The translations under genes and the position numbers were made by a program. From Rosa chinensis (Eukaryota; Streptophyta; Magnoliopsida; Rosales; Rosaceae), in assembly GCF_002994745.2 (NCBI RefSeq), contig NC_037090.1:34956001-35020000 (forward strand): a stretch of 64,000 nt of DNA. Reading direction: 5' to 3'. A model generated the notes under the pieces. The model saw only the letters and a list, made by a program, of their open reading frames with translations, did no database searches and had not been told where the DNA came from. Of the stretch, positions 11,506-24,110 are shown piece after piece (position 1 is the stretch's first letter; the number at the start of each line of letters is the position of its first letter).

Positions 11506-11665
11506 CACCATTTCAAAGATCTCGTAAGTACTTGTTCCTTCTTGATCAATTTTGATGATTCTGTATATGGATTCATCATTTCATGTGGATATGTGAATTC
11601 TTGCAATTTGTTTGGTTAGGATCAGAGCTTAATATTTGAGGATCAATCCAACTGTAAATGGAGGA
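11506..11665 (+). pseudogene. Fragment of the 35.5-kb small membrane protein gene (exon end plus intron)
   Basis: This is the reverse complement of about 35,425-35,570 with few differences. It contains the last bases of exon 1 (TTCAAAGATCTC), the intact donor GTAAGT and about 145 bp of intron. The rest of the exon is absent; the sequence to the left belongs to the aldehyde dehydrogenase fragment. Confidence 0.8.
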
Positions 11666-12121
11666 TCATCTGGTCGCCCAAAAATACTCGTGAAGAGATT
11701 TCAGTATTTAGCCAACCCTCAATTAGGAACTCAGTTGCATCATTATGGGGTTTGAGTCACACTACAAACTTTTCTGTGTTTTGAGTCTGAAGCTATGCTT
11801 CATTAAAGCTGATAAAACTCCTTAAAACAATTATATGCTCAAAAGCATTATCATGATCTAAAGGCTTAAACTGAAAATTCAAATTCAAGGACAGACAATT
11901 CAACACCCAGAAACATGAACTGATAATGGAAAGATTTGGTACACAACCCAACACCAATCAACATAAAAAGGAAACCCCATAATGAAAGAAGAAATAAATA
12001 ACGCAGAAAAACAAAAACTCCTCCAATAGATTACACTCATAATAGAAAAGAAATTGGATTCAAATACTACATTGCAAAAACCCCATTACTCGTTTGTGAC
12101 ATCAAAATACAATGTAGAAAG

Positions 12122-12725
12122 TTACTTGTTGAACAACTCAACCCTGTACTCCATCTCCTTCTCTGCCATACGAAAAATCTGCACACAATTATTTAAAATG
12201 CATGAGTTCCAGGACAACAACTCAATAGCAAAACAGTACCACTCTGTTTTATTGTTTACTTGGATCCTTCTTGAACAGCTAGAGAGACAATTTCATAAAA
12301 GAGCAAGCAAGAGAGGGTTAGAATAATCAGTCCTGTAAGTAAACAACTATCCCACACTGTTCTCAATTTACCTAACCGCACATCTAGAGAACAAAGCATC
12401 ATACCTCGGCACAACCAGCGACCTCCTCATTCTCAATTTACTCCTGAATCGATGAAAGCGATTTCTCATACCTCTTCATACTCTCAAATGTGCTCTGAAA
12501 TTTAAACATCCCCCAGTAGAGAAATCCCCCCTTCAACAACAAGTCGAGCATTGTTTGCCTCTCCGTCACAAACTAGTTAAACATAGCTTCCTTCTCCATC
12601 AAATTTTTGCACAGAGATGCAAGGTTGCCCGATTCTCCACCCTCCCCCTGCTGGCGCTTGGCGGCACGGATACCGACACGGTATCCGGCTCGATAACTCC
12701 TCTGGTCACGCAAGAATCTGAACAT
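12122..12725 (-). pseudogene. Two-exon pseudogene of an unrecognised small protein
   Basis: Minus-strand exon 1, 12,725-12,405 (321 nt, 107 codons), begins MFRFLRDQRSYRAGYRVGIR and ends at donor GTATGA. Exon 2, 12,178-12,122 (18 codons plus stop), begins after a GTGTGCAG acceptor and reads IFRMAEKEMEYRVELFNK. The intron is phase 0. Two in-frame stops interrupt exon 1: TAG after EAMFN and TAA after SLSSIQE. The product would be about 125 residues, basic at the N-terminus and charged, with coiled-coil-like character later. I do not recognise the family. Agreement of frame, splice sites and stop across both exons argues for a real gene that died. A TA microsatellite lies just upstream at 12,773. 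Confidence 0.6.
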
Positions 12726-12770
12726 TTTCTCGCATTTTTTCTTCCGATCTAAACCTGCCTTTTCGGTGAG

Positions 12771-12772
<2 letters not shown>

Positions 12773-12808
<36 letters not shown>
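12773..12808. repeat. (TA)n microsatellite
   Basis: About 18 uninterrupted TA units. Confidence 0.97.
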
Positions 12809-12809
<1 letters not shown>

Positions 12810-12813
<4 letters not shown>

Positions 12814-15800
12814 GGCTACAGTGTCATTTATTTTGATGACCACAGACCTCTCCCATGTTTTTTTTTTTTTTCCGAGAAAAACGAAGAAACTTCAATTAAT
12901 CAATCGAAAATCATATTTTAGAAGAGACAGAGACCAAAACCCCAAGTACAACCGTGATGATAGGTACTATTGAGCCAAACGGCCCAAACTCTAACAACAT
13001 TACGCCCCTTTTCAAGGCTACAAATTTTCACATAATCCCAAGATTTCCGGTGATACCTTGTAGTCAATTGCAAAGAAGACTGCGCCATTTTCCATACCGT
13101 GTCCAAAAAATACCAGACCACGTGTCAAAAATTGGTACGCTAAAATTAAGCGCTCAATTTAACCCTGCAATGATGTAGTCGTTAGTAGTAAAGAATAAGC
13201 AAGGATCGTTCGATGCCAGAGATTGAGGGTAACTATATTAATCACACAAAAGAAAACAAAACAAAACAAAACTACACTAAAAGAAACGTCACACAACAAA
13301 AAGAAAAGAGAGAAAGATGGAGGGTTAGATAGGGGATAGAAGACTGCAATCCTAAAAACGAACTGAACTGGGGGTTTTTGGGTTTTTAACGAAAATAAAC
13401 AGAAAAGAACACAATTTTGAATTTAGGGTTTTGAAAGATAATGACGAAGATGTTAAGAACTCGGAAATCCACCACCAAAATATGCTTGAGACAAATTTAT
13501 CATCCTAGTTTCAATTACTAAGTCGTGAAAAAGGTTTCAATCAAGAACAAACCATGAAGCATGCGTGAGTTCTTATTACTTCCTTAGATTACTTAAGCAA
13601 GATGAACGCACCATTACTAAGCCTTTAGAATAAACAATCAAGGTATAGAACGCTATCCTATCAACAATTCATTCTAAGCATTAATCACGTGTGGAAGTTT
13701 GATCGAAACAAGTATGCAAAACTAGTGTGGAACGCCTACCTAGCATGCAATCCTTTTTATTTGGTTTCACCTATTGTCCTATAGGTTTCACTACCATTGA
13801 AACAAGCATTATTAACCGTTTAGGAGATTAAAATACCTATTTCTAGCCCCACTCACATGATCATAATATTTTATGTGCGCATTCATAAAACATAAACATG
13901 CAAGAGTTATCTGTAAACCAAAACCAAATAAACAATTTCACCACAAAGCAATCACGAAACTAGGAATCAAAATATTGTCAAAAACATATCTTAGGGGCTT
14001 CAAACCTCGCCCCTAACAAAAGTAGATTAGCCACACATATAAGTTTGTCTCAAAATTCACAACTAAAAACATATAAGTTTGAATTACAAGAAAATAAAAA
14101 CCGTAAAGGGCAGAAGATGAGAGCCACGAATTCACTTTTAGGCAGCCTTGAACGCAAGAACTCCCTTCAAGATGGTACACGGCAAGGCTTGATGAAGATG
14201 GATGATGGTGTGCACGGTTTTTGCTCTTGAAGGACTTGGGAATTTCAAGACTTTGTGTGCTAGGGTTTAGGGCAGAAGATGGCGCTGTAGGGTGGTTGTT
14301 TTCAACGTGTTCTGCTTCTCTATATATATGTGGAGCACCCCCAAGTTTCCTTTCCCAATTCTGCTTTGAAAGCCTCTACTAGTTGCTTGAGGATTACTCT
14401 ACTTGGTGCATAATTAAATGATTTTCAAGCCTTAATAATCTTCCCAAAATCTTGAGGAATCATTCTAGGACTCTCCTTCATATTTGCAGCAGCAACAACC
14501 TTCCAAAAATGCCCTGGAAATCCGTCCAAAGAAGAATTCTGCAAAACTGTTCTGTTTTGACTAGGATTCAATTTCTGACTCTGAAGCTTCCTTCTTGGAC
14601 AAGGAACGACTTCGTCTTGAAAATTTTCTGGATGGTTCTTGACTCCCACGTGCTCTATGACACCATATATTCTAGATTGATCAAGTGCCCTAGTGATAAC
14701 TTCAACAACCCCTTGCACATCAGATATGAACCGCAAAAGACCTCCTCCTACCAACTGTTCAAGATCAGTCTCCCCCCCCCCCCCAACCTTTTACCAAACC
14801 TCCACCCCTGCCAGCATGAAGACCGCCACCAACACAATGTTAGTACAATCCCTCCACTACCACACTCCCATGGAGACCACTCATACAACATTTCAGGTCC
14901 ACAGTTCAAATCTAGACCACCGAGGCTAACCTGCCAAAGCGCAAGAGTTTGACGCCGCTAGCCACCCCGCCGGTGAAAATCGCTCATACCCGGGTCAAAA
15001 CCTAAAGTGTCTTGGCTAGGAAGACCCAGCCAAGCACGAGCCCGCAACCACGACCAAGGTAGATGCATCACCATTGCTATCCCAGCAACAGAAACACATA
15101 AAGCGAACGTCCCGCCTGTGACAATACTACACCACTAGAATCCTCCAAGATCCCATCCGACTACAACCGCTATACTCCGACGAGGCAAAGAGCCTTCATC
15201 AACATTGCAGCGTCACTGGACGAGGGAAACCAACGAAAAAAATCCTACTTTTCACTCCAAGTTTTGTGGAACAAAAAGACTCTGTGTAGAGCTTAATCTC
15301 CCCGATTAAGGGCTAGGCGATCAAGAAAAACAATTTTGTAGTTGGACAGCCGCCCAAGCAGGCACCTAGAAAATTTGGCTTGTTGAGTGGCACTACGCAG
15401 ACTAACGAAAATCAAACCAACATCTTTCTTCTACCAGATCAGTCGAGTGTTTCAGATTGGATTCAGGAAGGGAATATTATTTTCTGTAACTGTAAGTGGC
15501 GGTTACTATGGTTTACTATGGTTGATCTTGTGGTAGACCTTTGAACTCGTCTTTATCCCAATACTAAAGACTGGTGAAAGAAGGTTTAGGAGAATCAGTT
15601 AATGATGTAGGGTCCAAATTTGTAAGAGAATCACTGGGAATTTGGTGGGTTTGGGAGGGAGGTGGTGGTCAAAGGGAGTGAGTCTTAGTCTTTGTTGATA
15701 TTATCAGTGTGTTTAAAGCCTTTGAAGTCTGAGTCGGCAAGGATGGGAGAGCAGCAAATAAGAGAGAATGAGAGGAAGAGAGTGAGAAGATGTGGGACAG

Positions 15801-15902
15801 CAAGGTGTCTCTCTTCTCTTTGATCTGTACAACTAACAGATGAGAGATGATAGATATAATTGGGTCTAATAATACCTGGGCTTTAAGAATGTAATTGTGT
15901 AT
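12810..15902. other. Unassigned sequence
   Basis: No coding sequence with a recognisable domain. The stretch is A-rich around 13,240-13,300 and has a C13 run near 14,772. Open frames at 14,452-14,952 and its neighbours are mutual shadows with low complexity. The style of 14,940-15,600 resembles a retroelement leader, but no reverse transcriptase motif was found. Confidence 0.3.
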
Positions 15903-16662
15903 GTGTAATACCCCGAATTTTCCTTATCAATTTTCATGTGATTTTCAAAAATTAATAAGTTGTTGGTTGGTACGATTGGTTGTGTTGTGGATGAAGTGAA
16001 AATGTTTCGGATGAATAATTACTCGAAACGTTTATTTTTCAAGGGGTCAAGAGTTGACTTTTTATTCCTTGAGTTTCTACAAAAAATTCCTTCACAAGTG
16101 TCGTAGATCACGTCAATAAGAGTTCGTAGACATGTAGAACGCATTTTTCTGAGATCGTATGAAAAAGTTATGATCTGTGGAAGTTTATACTATTTCATAA
16201 GATTTCCCTATTAATAGAAAAATCCCAGAAAAATATTAGAATTTTTCGTTTTTGGAAAGTGTCCAGAAACCCTCGACCCGACCCTAACCCCGCCGGATTT
16301 CCTCCATGCAGTGGCGAACAATAGCTGCACTAACCTAGATCAAGACGCCTTGATGTCGCCGTCCTCCCTATGGTGTTCTCTTCCACTGATTTTCACCGTA
16401 CACAGCGAATCGAAACCAGCAAAACCGGTGGCAGCCGACCCGGATTGAACTTCCTCCTCCAGCCACTACTGAGCTCAAAACTTGTTGAGTTTTGAAGCCA
16501 TCTTTCTCCTTGCTCGATCCATAGTAGTCTTGAAGATCGATTCAACTTGTGGAACTTAAAATTTAAATTTGAAATTCTAGGTCACCTCGAGCTTTCGAGC
16601 TTGATCTAGGCCGAATTGGCCTTAGTGCTAGGTGCTTGACAAAGTTGGTTTGAGCAGATTGT
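15903..16662 (+). mobile_element. LTR-like sequence interrupted by the CACTA element
   Basis: It begins TGTAATACCCCGAATTTTC, a start typical of some plant LTRs, followed by stretches with the same layout as 56,418-57,350. The other end was not recognised after the CACTA insertion at 16,663, so this may be a broken LTR. No coding sequence. Confidence 0.35.
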
Positions 16663-19600
16663 CACTATGCCAAAAACCTTATCAGACTACACTTTTTAGA
16701 CAACGAAAAAAAAAATTCCGTTGTGTGTTGGTTAAAACTGCTTCACACAACGAGTTTAATGAGATTTAGTTGTATAAGGACATCAGAAATCATATTTTCT
16801 TTTGTTCAAGATTGTTGTACAACACTTACAAGGATTTGTGTGCTGTCTGAATGAAAAAAAAAATTCCCTCCCACCTTTGCTCAAATTTGGGTCGAAATTT
16901 TGACTCAACTTGTACAACAGTATAGTTGTATCTATTGTATGAGAGTAAATTGCAAAAATATCATACAACACATTTTTTATATGTGTTGTGCAAGTTTGGA
17001 AGAAAAATAGATGTCCCTTAAAATGAGAGTCATTACCCCCAAAACGGCCAATTTTTGGGTGAAATGCTTGTAAGCTCCTACAACAGAATGAGCTATATTT
17101 GTTGTGTGAATGTGAGATGGCAATCCTAAGCAGGTGAATTGAGTTTTTAATTCGCACTAGCTAGGCGGGAGACTTTCTTGTTGGGTCTCTAAATTTCAAG
17201 TGTAGACTATCAGACAACCAAAATTCATTTATGCATTGTCTGAATTGATTATACAATGTAAAAAATTACATTTAATGTGCCTCTGTCTATGCACATTGTC
17301 ACCCATTTTCAAGAATTAGCTAGTCTTCCAAAAAAACTGCAAAACCCATCTTCTAGCTTCTGAAAGCAGAACCCATTTTCTTCTCTTAAAGAATCGAATC
17401 CATCTTCTTCTGGAAGCCCATCTTCTTCTGAAAACTCATCTTCTGAAAACATTCGACTAGGTTCGATCTACTCGGACAAAGAAAAAAAAAATTCACACTT
17501 CCCTTCTCTCATTTCACTTCTCTCTCTGCGATTCTCTGAGTCGCAAACCCTAACCTCTCTTTTCTTTGATCTTCGATTTTTGGTTTTCAAGATGCGGGAG
17601 ATTCTGCTGTCTCTACTCTGTCGACTTGAGATTGGGGTTCCATTGGTAAAGGAGGATTTCAAGTTCGATCTATAAGAAGAGGGTTCTGTGTACTGAAAGA
17701 GGAGGTTATTTGCTCTACAGGTTCTCCGTAGTAGGAAGAAGAAGCTCATCAACAGAAATGAACGCTGGGTCTTCAAAACTCCAACAAATCTCGTGAGTTC
17801 ATGGCTGAGACATCTAAGACGATGAGATCAAAACAACGGCGCTCAAGCAACAAGATTAGGGTTTGGGAAAAGGACAAGCGAAACGACTGCGTAAGGTCCT
17901 CCGCCCATTTCGTCCACCTACTCTATGCATTCAGATTCAATTTCGGTAACGAAATTTCCTTACATTAGCAATTTTGTAGAAATTGAAAGTTGGGTTTCTA
18001 GACCTGAAACAGATCTTGAATTGAAAGTTGGGTTTCTGTAGAAACTGGGATTAAAATATTGTGTTCTGGTTAGAGTTGGTTTTTGTATTGGGTATGTGTA
18101 TTTGTTTCTTGATTGGTGTTGCTTGGTATTGGGTATGTGTTCTGGTTAGGATACTATTTTGAATGAAGATGAATGCCTGAAATTGAAAAGGAGAAGAATT
18201 ATTCGATAAGTGAAAGTTGAATGGTTCAACGTATATTCCAGATACTGAATTATGCCTCTTTACCACTTGATGCACGGCAAGCCAAATCTAAATGGTGAGA
18301 CTTTGTTGTTGTATTAGGAATCATGTCATTGTTTCAGGGTCCAAAGAAAGGCAGAAAGCTCCCATTCGCAGGTTCAAAGAAGAAGCCGGTAACTCTCTGC
18401 TCCTTATTCTTATGGTGTTTTAGTTTTACAGTTGTAAGATTTAGGATGTTTTGACTGATCGGGGTGGTGCCTTAATAGGAGAAGGTGGTGAACCCACTGT
18501 TCGAGAAGCACCAGAAGTAGTTCAGGATCGGAGGGGCATTGCCTCTGAAGAGGGATCTGACCCGATTCGTCAAATGGCCCAAGGCTGTTCAGATTCAAAG
18601 GAAGAAGAAAGTCCTCAAGCAGAGGCTCAAGGTCCCACCACCTCTCAACCAGTTCACAAAGACCCTTAATAAGAACCTCGGTATGTATTCCATCCTATTC
18701 TTTTTGTTTCACATGTTTCGCACATAATTAACATAATTATTATCTCAGTATAATGGATTAGATTGCATTTTGCTGTTAATTTGTGATTGAGTATTCAATT
18801 CATGTGTGTTGTTATGTTGGAAGAGCGAGTTTTCGGTACTGTTGCTTTGCCAAATATCAAATTGTCAGAAGTCTGATCAGTGTTTTGATGCTATAACCAA
18901 CTATGCTTGAATTTGCTCTACTATACTTGCATTTTCTTCCCAACACTTGTGTAGGCATTTTTGTTTTGTTTTTTGTAGATTGAATTGTTCAGTGTTGTTG
19001 CTAGATAATTCCAGTATTTCGTAATAAGTTTTCTCCCGTGGTAGTTTCTTTTCCAAAGTTCATTGCAATTGTATTTCTATGCCCTTGTTAAAATTCAGGG
19101 TTATGGTAAACATGTTCATGTGAGTTGATGCTAGTGTTTATAATATTCTGTATATGTTCTATTTCATCTTGTTTTTGTGGGGAGCAAGATTGATGTTGGT
19201 TCCACTAGTCTAGACTACTCGATTTAATATATCCATTTTTTTTTTTTTGCTTCCCTGTAGCAACAAGCATGTTCAAGATGCTTCTGAAGTACAGGCCTAG
19301 AGACAAAGCAGAGAAGAAGGAGCGTCTTTTGAAAAGGGCTCAAGCAGAGACTGAAGGAAAAGACTGTTGAAGCCAAGAAGCCTATTGTTGTGAAGTACGG
19401 TCTCAACCATGTCACCTACCTCATTGAGCATGTATTATTCTCTACCTTCTACTAATGTTGTATTTCCTTATTATTGATTCTGTTTGAGTGACATTGTCTA
19501 TAATGCATTTATTTGCAGAACAAGGCCCAGCTTGTCGTTATCGCTCATGATGTCAATCCAATTGAGTTGCTTTATGCAGAAAGATGGAGATCCCCTTTTG

Positions 19601-21317
19601 CATTGTGAAGAGCAAAGCACGTTTGGGAGTGGTAATTCTTCTTACATATACATTCTATTTTTTTGTTCTACCATGCCACGACTGCTTGAACAAACTTTCA
19701 CTATCTTCTCATAGAATCCTTAACCTTTATATGTTATAATGTCACTTAATTTTTTGTCATGCCTGGCCCACTTGAGCTGGCATCAAGTTAGTATAATTGA
19801 TTCTCTAAAACTACTGCCACTATTTTCCATGAGTTTCACCAGCGTCCATGGTAAGAGTCCGTCCATGGAATATGCAAAGTTGAGGAATGATTCACTAGAA
19901 AGTGAATTTGGACATGCTCTTGGAGCTAATTTCTCTATAAAAAAATCTGCTGCCTACCATTTTGGTCCATTTTTGGCTTTGTATAGAGTAGCAATTATTT
20001 TGTTTCATGTGTTGAAGCTAACAATCTAGCAATTCTTTGTTCAAGACATAAGGTAATGTGCCATCAAGGTAATTGACTAATATTTACTTCTCTTACATGA
20101 TGCACCATTTCATATAATTTTCTAGTTGTGTCTGTTGATTTAGAAATACCCCAGAGAAATTTATTCTGGTTGCTGGTCACTACGAATTTAAGTTTTTGCA
20201 TTTCTATCATTTCAGGTTAGACATGACCAACTTCTGACCCTTCTTTTTACTGACTGACTAGCATATGGGAAACTTTCAATGCTATATATAACTCATTTTA
20301 TGTAACTTATTCTAGTAAAGAAGTTTCTAACTGAATTTTACATAAGCTTTTATTCCTCTTCTAGTTCACGTGAGACTCACTTCTCTATTTAAATTTCCTG
20401 AGTTTAGTTGCGTCCTGCTTCTTGATATGTCTGTTCAAAGTTTGAAGTCTTATATATTCTGCACTGGTTATTAGCTTGTAATTTCATTCATACTATTTTG
20501 CAAATATTGTAGTCATGTATTCTTAGCCTCTTTAAATTATTGTTTCAGGAATATTGTGCGGCAATGTGCATATTCAAATGTTAAAGCTACTGAACTGATT
20601 CTCCCACAGTTTGTTAACTAATATTACACCATAGTGGTGGCAGAAGCAGAAGAAAGAAAAGAGGAGCAGTAGGAGCAGGCATTAGTAGTGGTTGAAGTGG
20701 GCAAGCAATCATAAATAGTCCAATAATCACTGTATCCATTTCTAGCACACTTATGTTTTTATCTCTGATGCAATGTAAGACAATAAATTCTGATTCATGA
20801 CTTTGTGGAACAATGACTAATACGAATGTATATATCTTGGTGGATCCAATGTATTTTGAAGTTTGAAGTATGGGTTGAAGTACTCTAGTTCATTTGATGG
20901 TTTGCATCAAATTTTATTTCCATTTAGTCACTACTGTTCATTAGGTAAATGCATGTTTAAATGATCATACAACAGATTTCTCAGATATCAGACAGTGGTT
21001 TTTTTGAAAAAATAAAGTCTTCTAATTAACTCTCACACAACAGAAAACACTAGAACTCTGTTGTCTGAAAAACTTAACAAACAACGGATTTAAACCAAGC
21101 ACTGTTGTTTGAAGGCAGTGCTTCAATTGCTACGCATAGCATCTACCGAGCCATAACACAACAGTTATACCACATACCCGTTGCCTGTTTGCATATCAGA
21201 CAACTGTGTTCCACTGTTGTCTGAATTTTCAACAGACAACGGCTCGCTCTACAACGGTGGCACTCCAAATCAGACAAAAGTTTATGTCTGTCTTCCGATA
21301 AGTTTTTTGGCATAGTG
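16663..21317. mobile_element. Non-autonomous CACTA (En/Spm) transposon carrying an eL8 gene fragment
   Basis: The ends are inverted repeats starting CACTATGCCAAAAA, identical at 21 of 23 positions, and are flanked by a perfect 3-bp target-site duplication TGT (16,660-16,662 and 21,318-21,320). CACTA elements are defined by CACTA termini and 3-bp duplications. Both subterminal regions (about 16,690-17,300 and 20,950-21,300) carry many copies of a TGTTGT/ACAACA motif in both orientations, as expected for transposase binding sites in this superfamily. The interior has no transposase frame and instead holds intron-containing ribosomal protein gene sequence (18,338-19,631). It would need transposase from elsewhere to move. 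Confidence 0.88.
18338..19631 (+). pseudogene. RPL7A: Captured 60S ribosomal protein eL8 (L7A) gene fragment
   Basis: Four exons in order match plant eL8: 18,338-18,388 (GPKKGRKLPF...), 18,479-18,680 (EKVVNPLFEK..., [20 protein letters not shown], ...[11 protein letters not shown]), 19,261 to about 19,430 ([20 protein letters not shown]..., KKPIVVKYGLNHVTYLIE), and 19,519-19,631 (NKAQLVVIAHDVNPIELL...). Introns keep GT-AG ends except after exon 3, whose donor is altered. Lesions are an in-frame TAG at 18,518, a 1-bp insertion near 19,360, and loss of about six codons in exon 4. The initiator exon and the last third of the protein were not found. Introns show it was captured as DNA, not as a processed copy. 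It lies wholly inside a CACTA transposon. Confidence 0.92.
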
Positions 21318-21320
21318 TGT

Positions 21321-21660
21321 TGTGTATTGTACATATCTCATTTTGTGTGTGGAGACGCATTGGAATTTAGAGGTGAGCAAAATTGTTTTAAGCACCTACA
21401 GAAGCGCCCCTTGTTCAAAGAGAGGAGGACGGTTATTCACATTTCATTTGATGTTCAGAGGCGAGGTGATAAATCTCACTTGTTTTTGGTGATAAATTAG
21501 TCATGTTATATTTTATTAGAATATAAAAACTAGGAGCTCCAAGCATCTATATCCATAAAATTATATGATATAGCTCAATTCAAATGATTTAATTGACACT
21601 GAGCTCGGCCTAGCTGCCTCAACTAGTTCATTTAAATATTGAACACCAATGTCTTATGCA
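21321..21660. other. Unassigned sequence beside the CACTA element
   Basis: No gene seen. Short stretches near 21,595 resemble 24,400-24,450 (shared ACACTGAGCTC). Confidence 0.3.
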
Positions 21661-22336
21661 ATATATATCCATAAATAATTAAACGGAACACAAGGTAGTT
21701 TTTACATATATATATAAACTCAATTCCTCGTGATCATTTGATTCACTCATTTGATGCTCATAGACGATCAATGTAATCTAAGATCATATGAATAGTTCAT
21801 GATAACCCCATAATTGACCAGCATAGCAAGTCACTACAACCATTGAGTGAGTTGTGTGTGTGTGTTTTTAAAAATATTAAAAAACTACAATGATGAGATT
21901 TGAATATTAGACCTCTTTATTTAAAATCTCATGACAATTCCACCAATACTATTTCTTTTATGTTGTCAAAATAGTGATATAAAACATTATATCCTTGTTT
22001 TAACATAAGTATTTTTTCTAAATATTAAATATATGTTTATTAATAAAGACTAATCTCATCATAATACAACTATAGAATGAAGGAATTAAAGAATAATATG
22101 ATACTAAATCTTCATTATATTAATAAAGATTAATCTCACAATAATATACTAAAAACAATATATTTTGAGTTTTTTTTTTCTTTCTTTATTTCTTATAGTG
22201 GAATATAAAAAATTATTATAAAACTAATCTTAAAAAGCTACGATTAATAAAAACGTTGTAGAACTTAATTTATTTTAATTTTCTAAATAGTTAAATAAAA
22301 TTAATCTTTATTTGTTCAAATTAAGATTTTAAAATG
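21661..22336 (-). repeat. AT-rich dispersed repeat, copy C (inverted)
   Basis: The reverse complement matches copies A (7,187-7,695) and B (about 9,460-10,090) at near identity. It is the most complete copy of the shared interior. It lacks the GC-rich hAT-like end seen in front of copy B. Confidence 0.8.
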
Positions 22337-23106
22337 CATATGCACTAATTAGTGTTCTCGGTCCTCGTGCCATCAAATGATTTTATTTAAATTTCAAGGT
22401 AAATCATTCACTCATTTTATTTGATGAACTGAAAGCATTTCAACCCCATCAATTTTTGTCCTTTACATATTTGATGAAATGACACTGCAAGAAGGCTATA
22501 AATTAATGTTCCAGCTAAATTGCTCTTCTTGCAGGCACCTAAAGATAGATATTGCTGAAGGATTATGTTAAGAAGGACCCATATCTAACAATGATCATTT
22601 GCAGATTTTCAATCAAATAGAGACTTGTATATTGCAACAACAACAGAGGAAACACATGCAAATAGATGATATACATATACAATGTTTTTGACATTTCCAA
22701 CATATATAAAGAAATTCAATTCAATAATTTATTCTGCATTGCAATTGCAAGCTGCTAACATTAGTTTGGTATTGGATTCAGAGCCAGGGAGAGTTATAAA
22801 TGGGAGTGACCACATATTTAATATGCAGATACTTGTGGAGGCCCTTCATACCAAATTCTTTTCCAAAGCCACTCATCTTGTATCCTCCAGAATGGACATC
22901 GTTGCCGAAGCCAAAGTAGCAGTTGATCCATATAGTGTATGTGCGGATAGAGCACTTGATCTTGAATCTAATGGTTGTAGTGTGAACTTCTTGCTATGTT
23001 GGGGATTTGAGGAAGACGATTGGCGATTTGTGAACTTCTTGATCGGATTTGGGCCACGAGTGGTGTACATACATAGCATCTGCCGGCCATAATCAGCACT
23101 TAAGAC
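22337..23106 (+). other. Unassigned sequence with an anonymous open frame
   Basis: An open frame at 22,682-23,092 (136 codons) has no recognisable domain. A short stretch near 22,973-23,003 also occurs in repeat B at about 9,957-9,987, which suggests repeat-derived sequence. I see no reason to call a gene. Confidence 0.25.
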
Positions 23107-23123
23107 TTGACCATGTCACATTG

Positions 23124-23562
23124 TCAGAATGACTTCAATGGTGTAACCCCCGGAAACACAGCAAGACAACCTCCACCGGCAAGACAACTCCTGGCCGAAA
23201 CATGCCTTGACACACCGACATGCGCCACCCAAAGTTGTCTTTGCAGAAAAGACCAAAACTCAACGTGGTCCTTTTCTCGCTCTCTGTTTGTGTTGTGCAA
23301 GTCTACCAAGGCTATCTCTAACATAGCAGCAAGATCCCGGCCATATGCTTGACGGCTTGTGCCGGTCCGATTTTCTACGACAGATTGTGTTGGGAGCACC
23401 TCGGGGGTGTTGAGATTTAGGTCGTCCACGTTAATTGGTGTGGTGAACAATTAACAGTTGACGGTTGATGGATTGGTAGGGTTGGGCTGAGGGTTGGTGG
23501 CTAGTCATGGTAGGTTGAATGGGAAATGACTCTTAGTTCAGAGATTCCCACAGACGGCGCCA
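23124..23562 (-). mobile_element. 5' leader, primer-binding site and gag start of a Ty3-type element
   Basis: On minus, the sequence after an LTR-like end (...TATTAACA) reads TGGCGCCGTCTGTGGG at 23,562-23,547, a primer-binding-site form common in plant Ty3 elements of the Tat group. An open frame at 23,450-23,124 follows that could be an early gag segment, but it has no recognisable domain. The adjacent 23,566 to about 23,950 would be the end of the 5' LTR. Confidence 0.45.
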
Positions 23563-23565
23563 ATG

Positions 23566-23950
23566 TTAATACTCAGAATACCGCCATATGAAGTCGGCTT
23601 CCGATAACGTGGACGGGAGTTCAATCTTCCGATATATGTGTAATTCCGAAAATCCCGCTAATTTTTCAAGAGAAATACAACGGCGTCAAGAGGGGAGACC
23701 GCGGTTGGCGGTCTTCGCTCCTCTGATGCTAAAGTTAAACGATGTACTTGTATTGACAAATGTACAACTAACCAAAGGCTACCCATCTCATCAAGGATCA
23801 AGTAAGCACTTAAAACAGGTTGTAATGGGGCTAAGCTAGGGTTTTCGAAGCTTGGGTCTTCGAGTTCATTCGCCGTGGCTCTTGCTTTACGGGCCTCCTC
23901 TCAGGCAATGTTGGCAGCTGGTGGCAAACCAAGTCAAGTGATAGGCCCGA
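23566..23950 (-). mobile_element. Probable partial 5' LTR next to the primer-binding site
   Basis: Inferred only from its position upstream, on minus, of the primer-binding-site-like sequence. The far boundary is not visible and no second LTR copy was found in the window. Confidence 0.35.
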
Positions 23951-24110
23951 CATATCTTCATATTTTTCCGTAAAACAATCCTTGTATTCTTGCAACAAGT
24001 CAAAAAGTGAAGAAAAGTTTGCTCACGAGTATATCCTCATTCTCGTTAGGCCACTTTTCAGTCTAAATAGGACCACCTGTTTTAAGGAGTCTCTCTCTTT
24101 ACGGGTATGT

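Noticed and set aside
14425..14952. Overlapping open frames of 109 and 166 codons
   Set aside because: They are on opposite strands, low in complexity around a poly-C run, and have no motif.
22682..23092. 136-codon open frame as a gene
   Set aside because: No domain, no splice or promoter context, and part of it is shared with a dispersed repeat.
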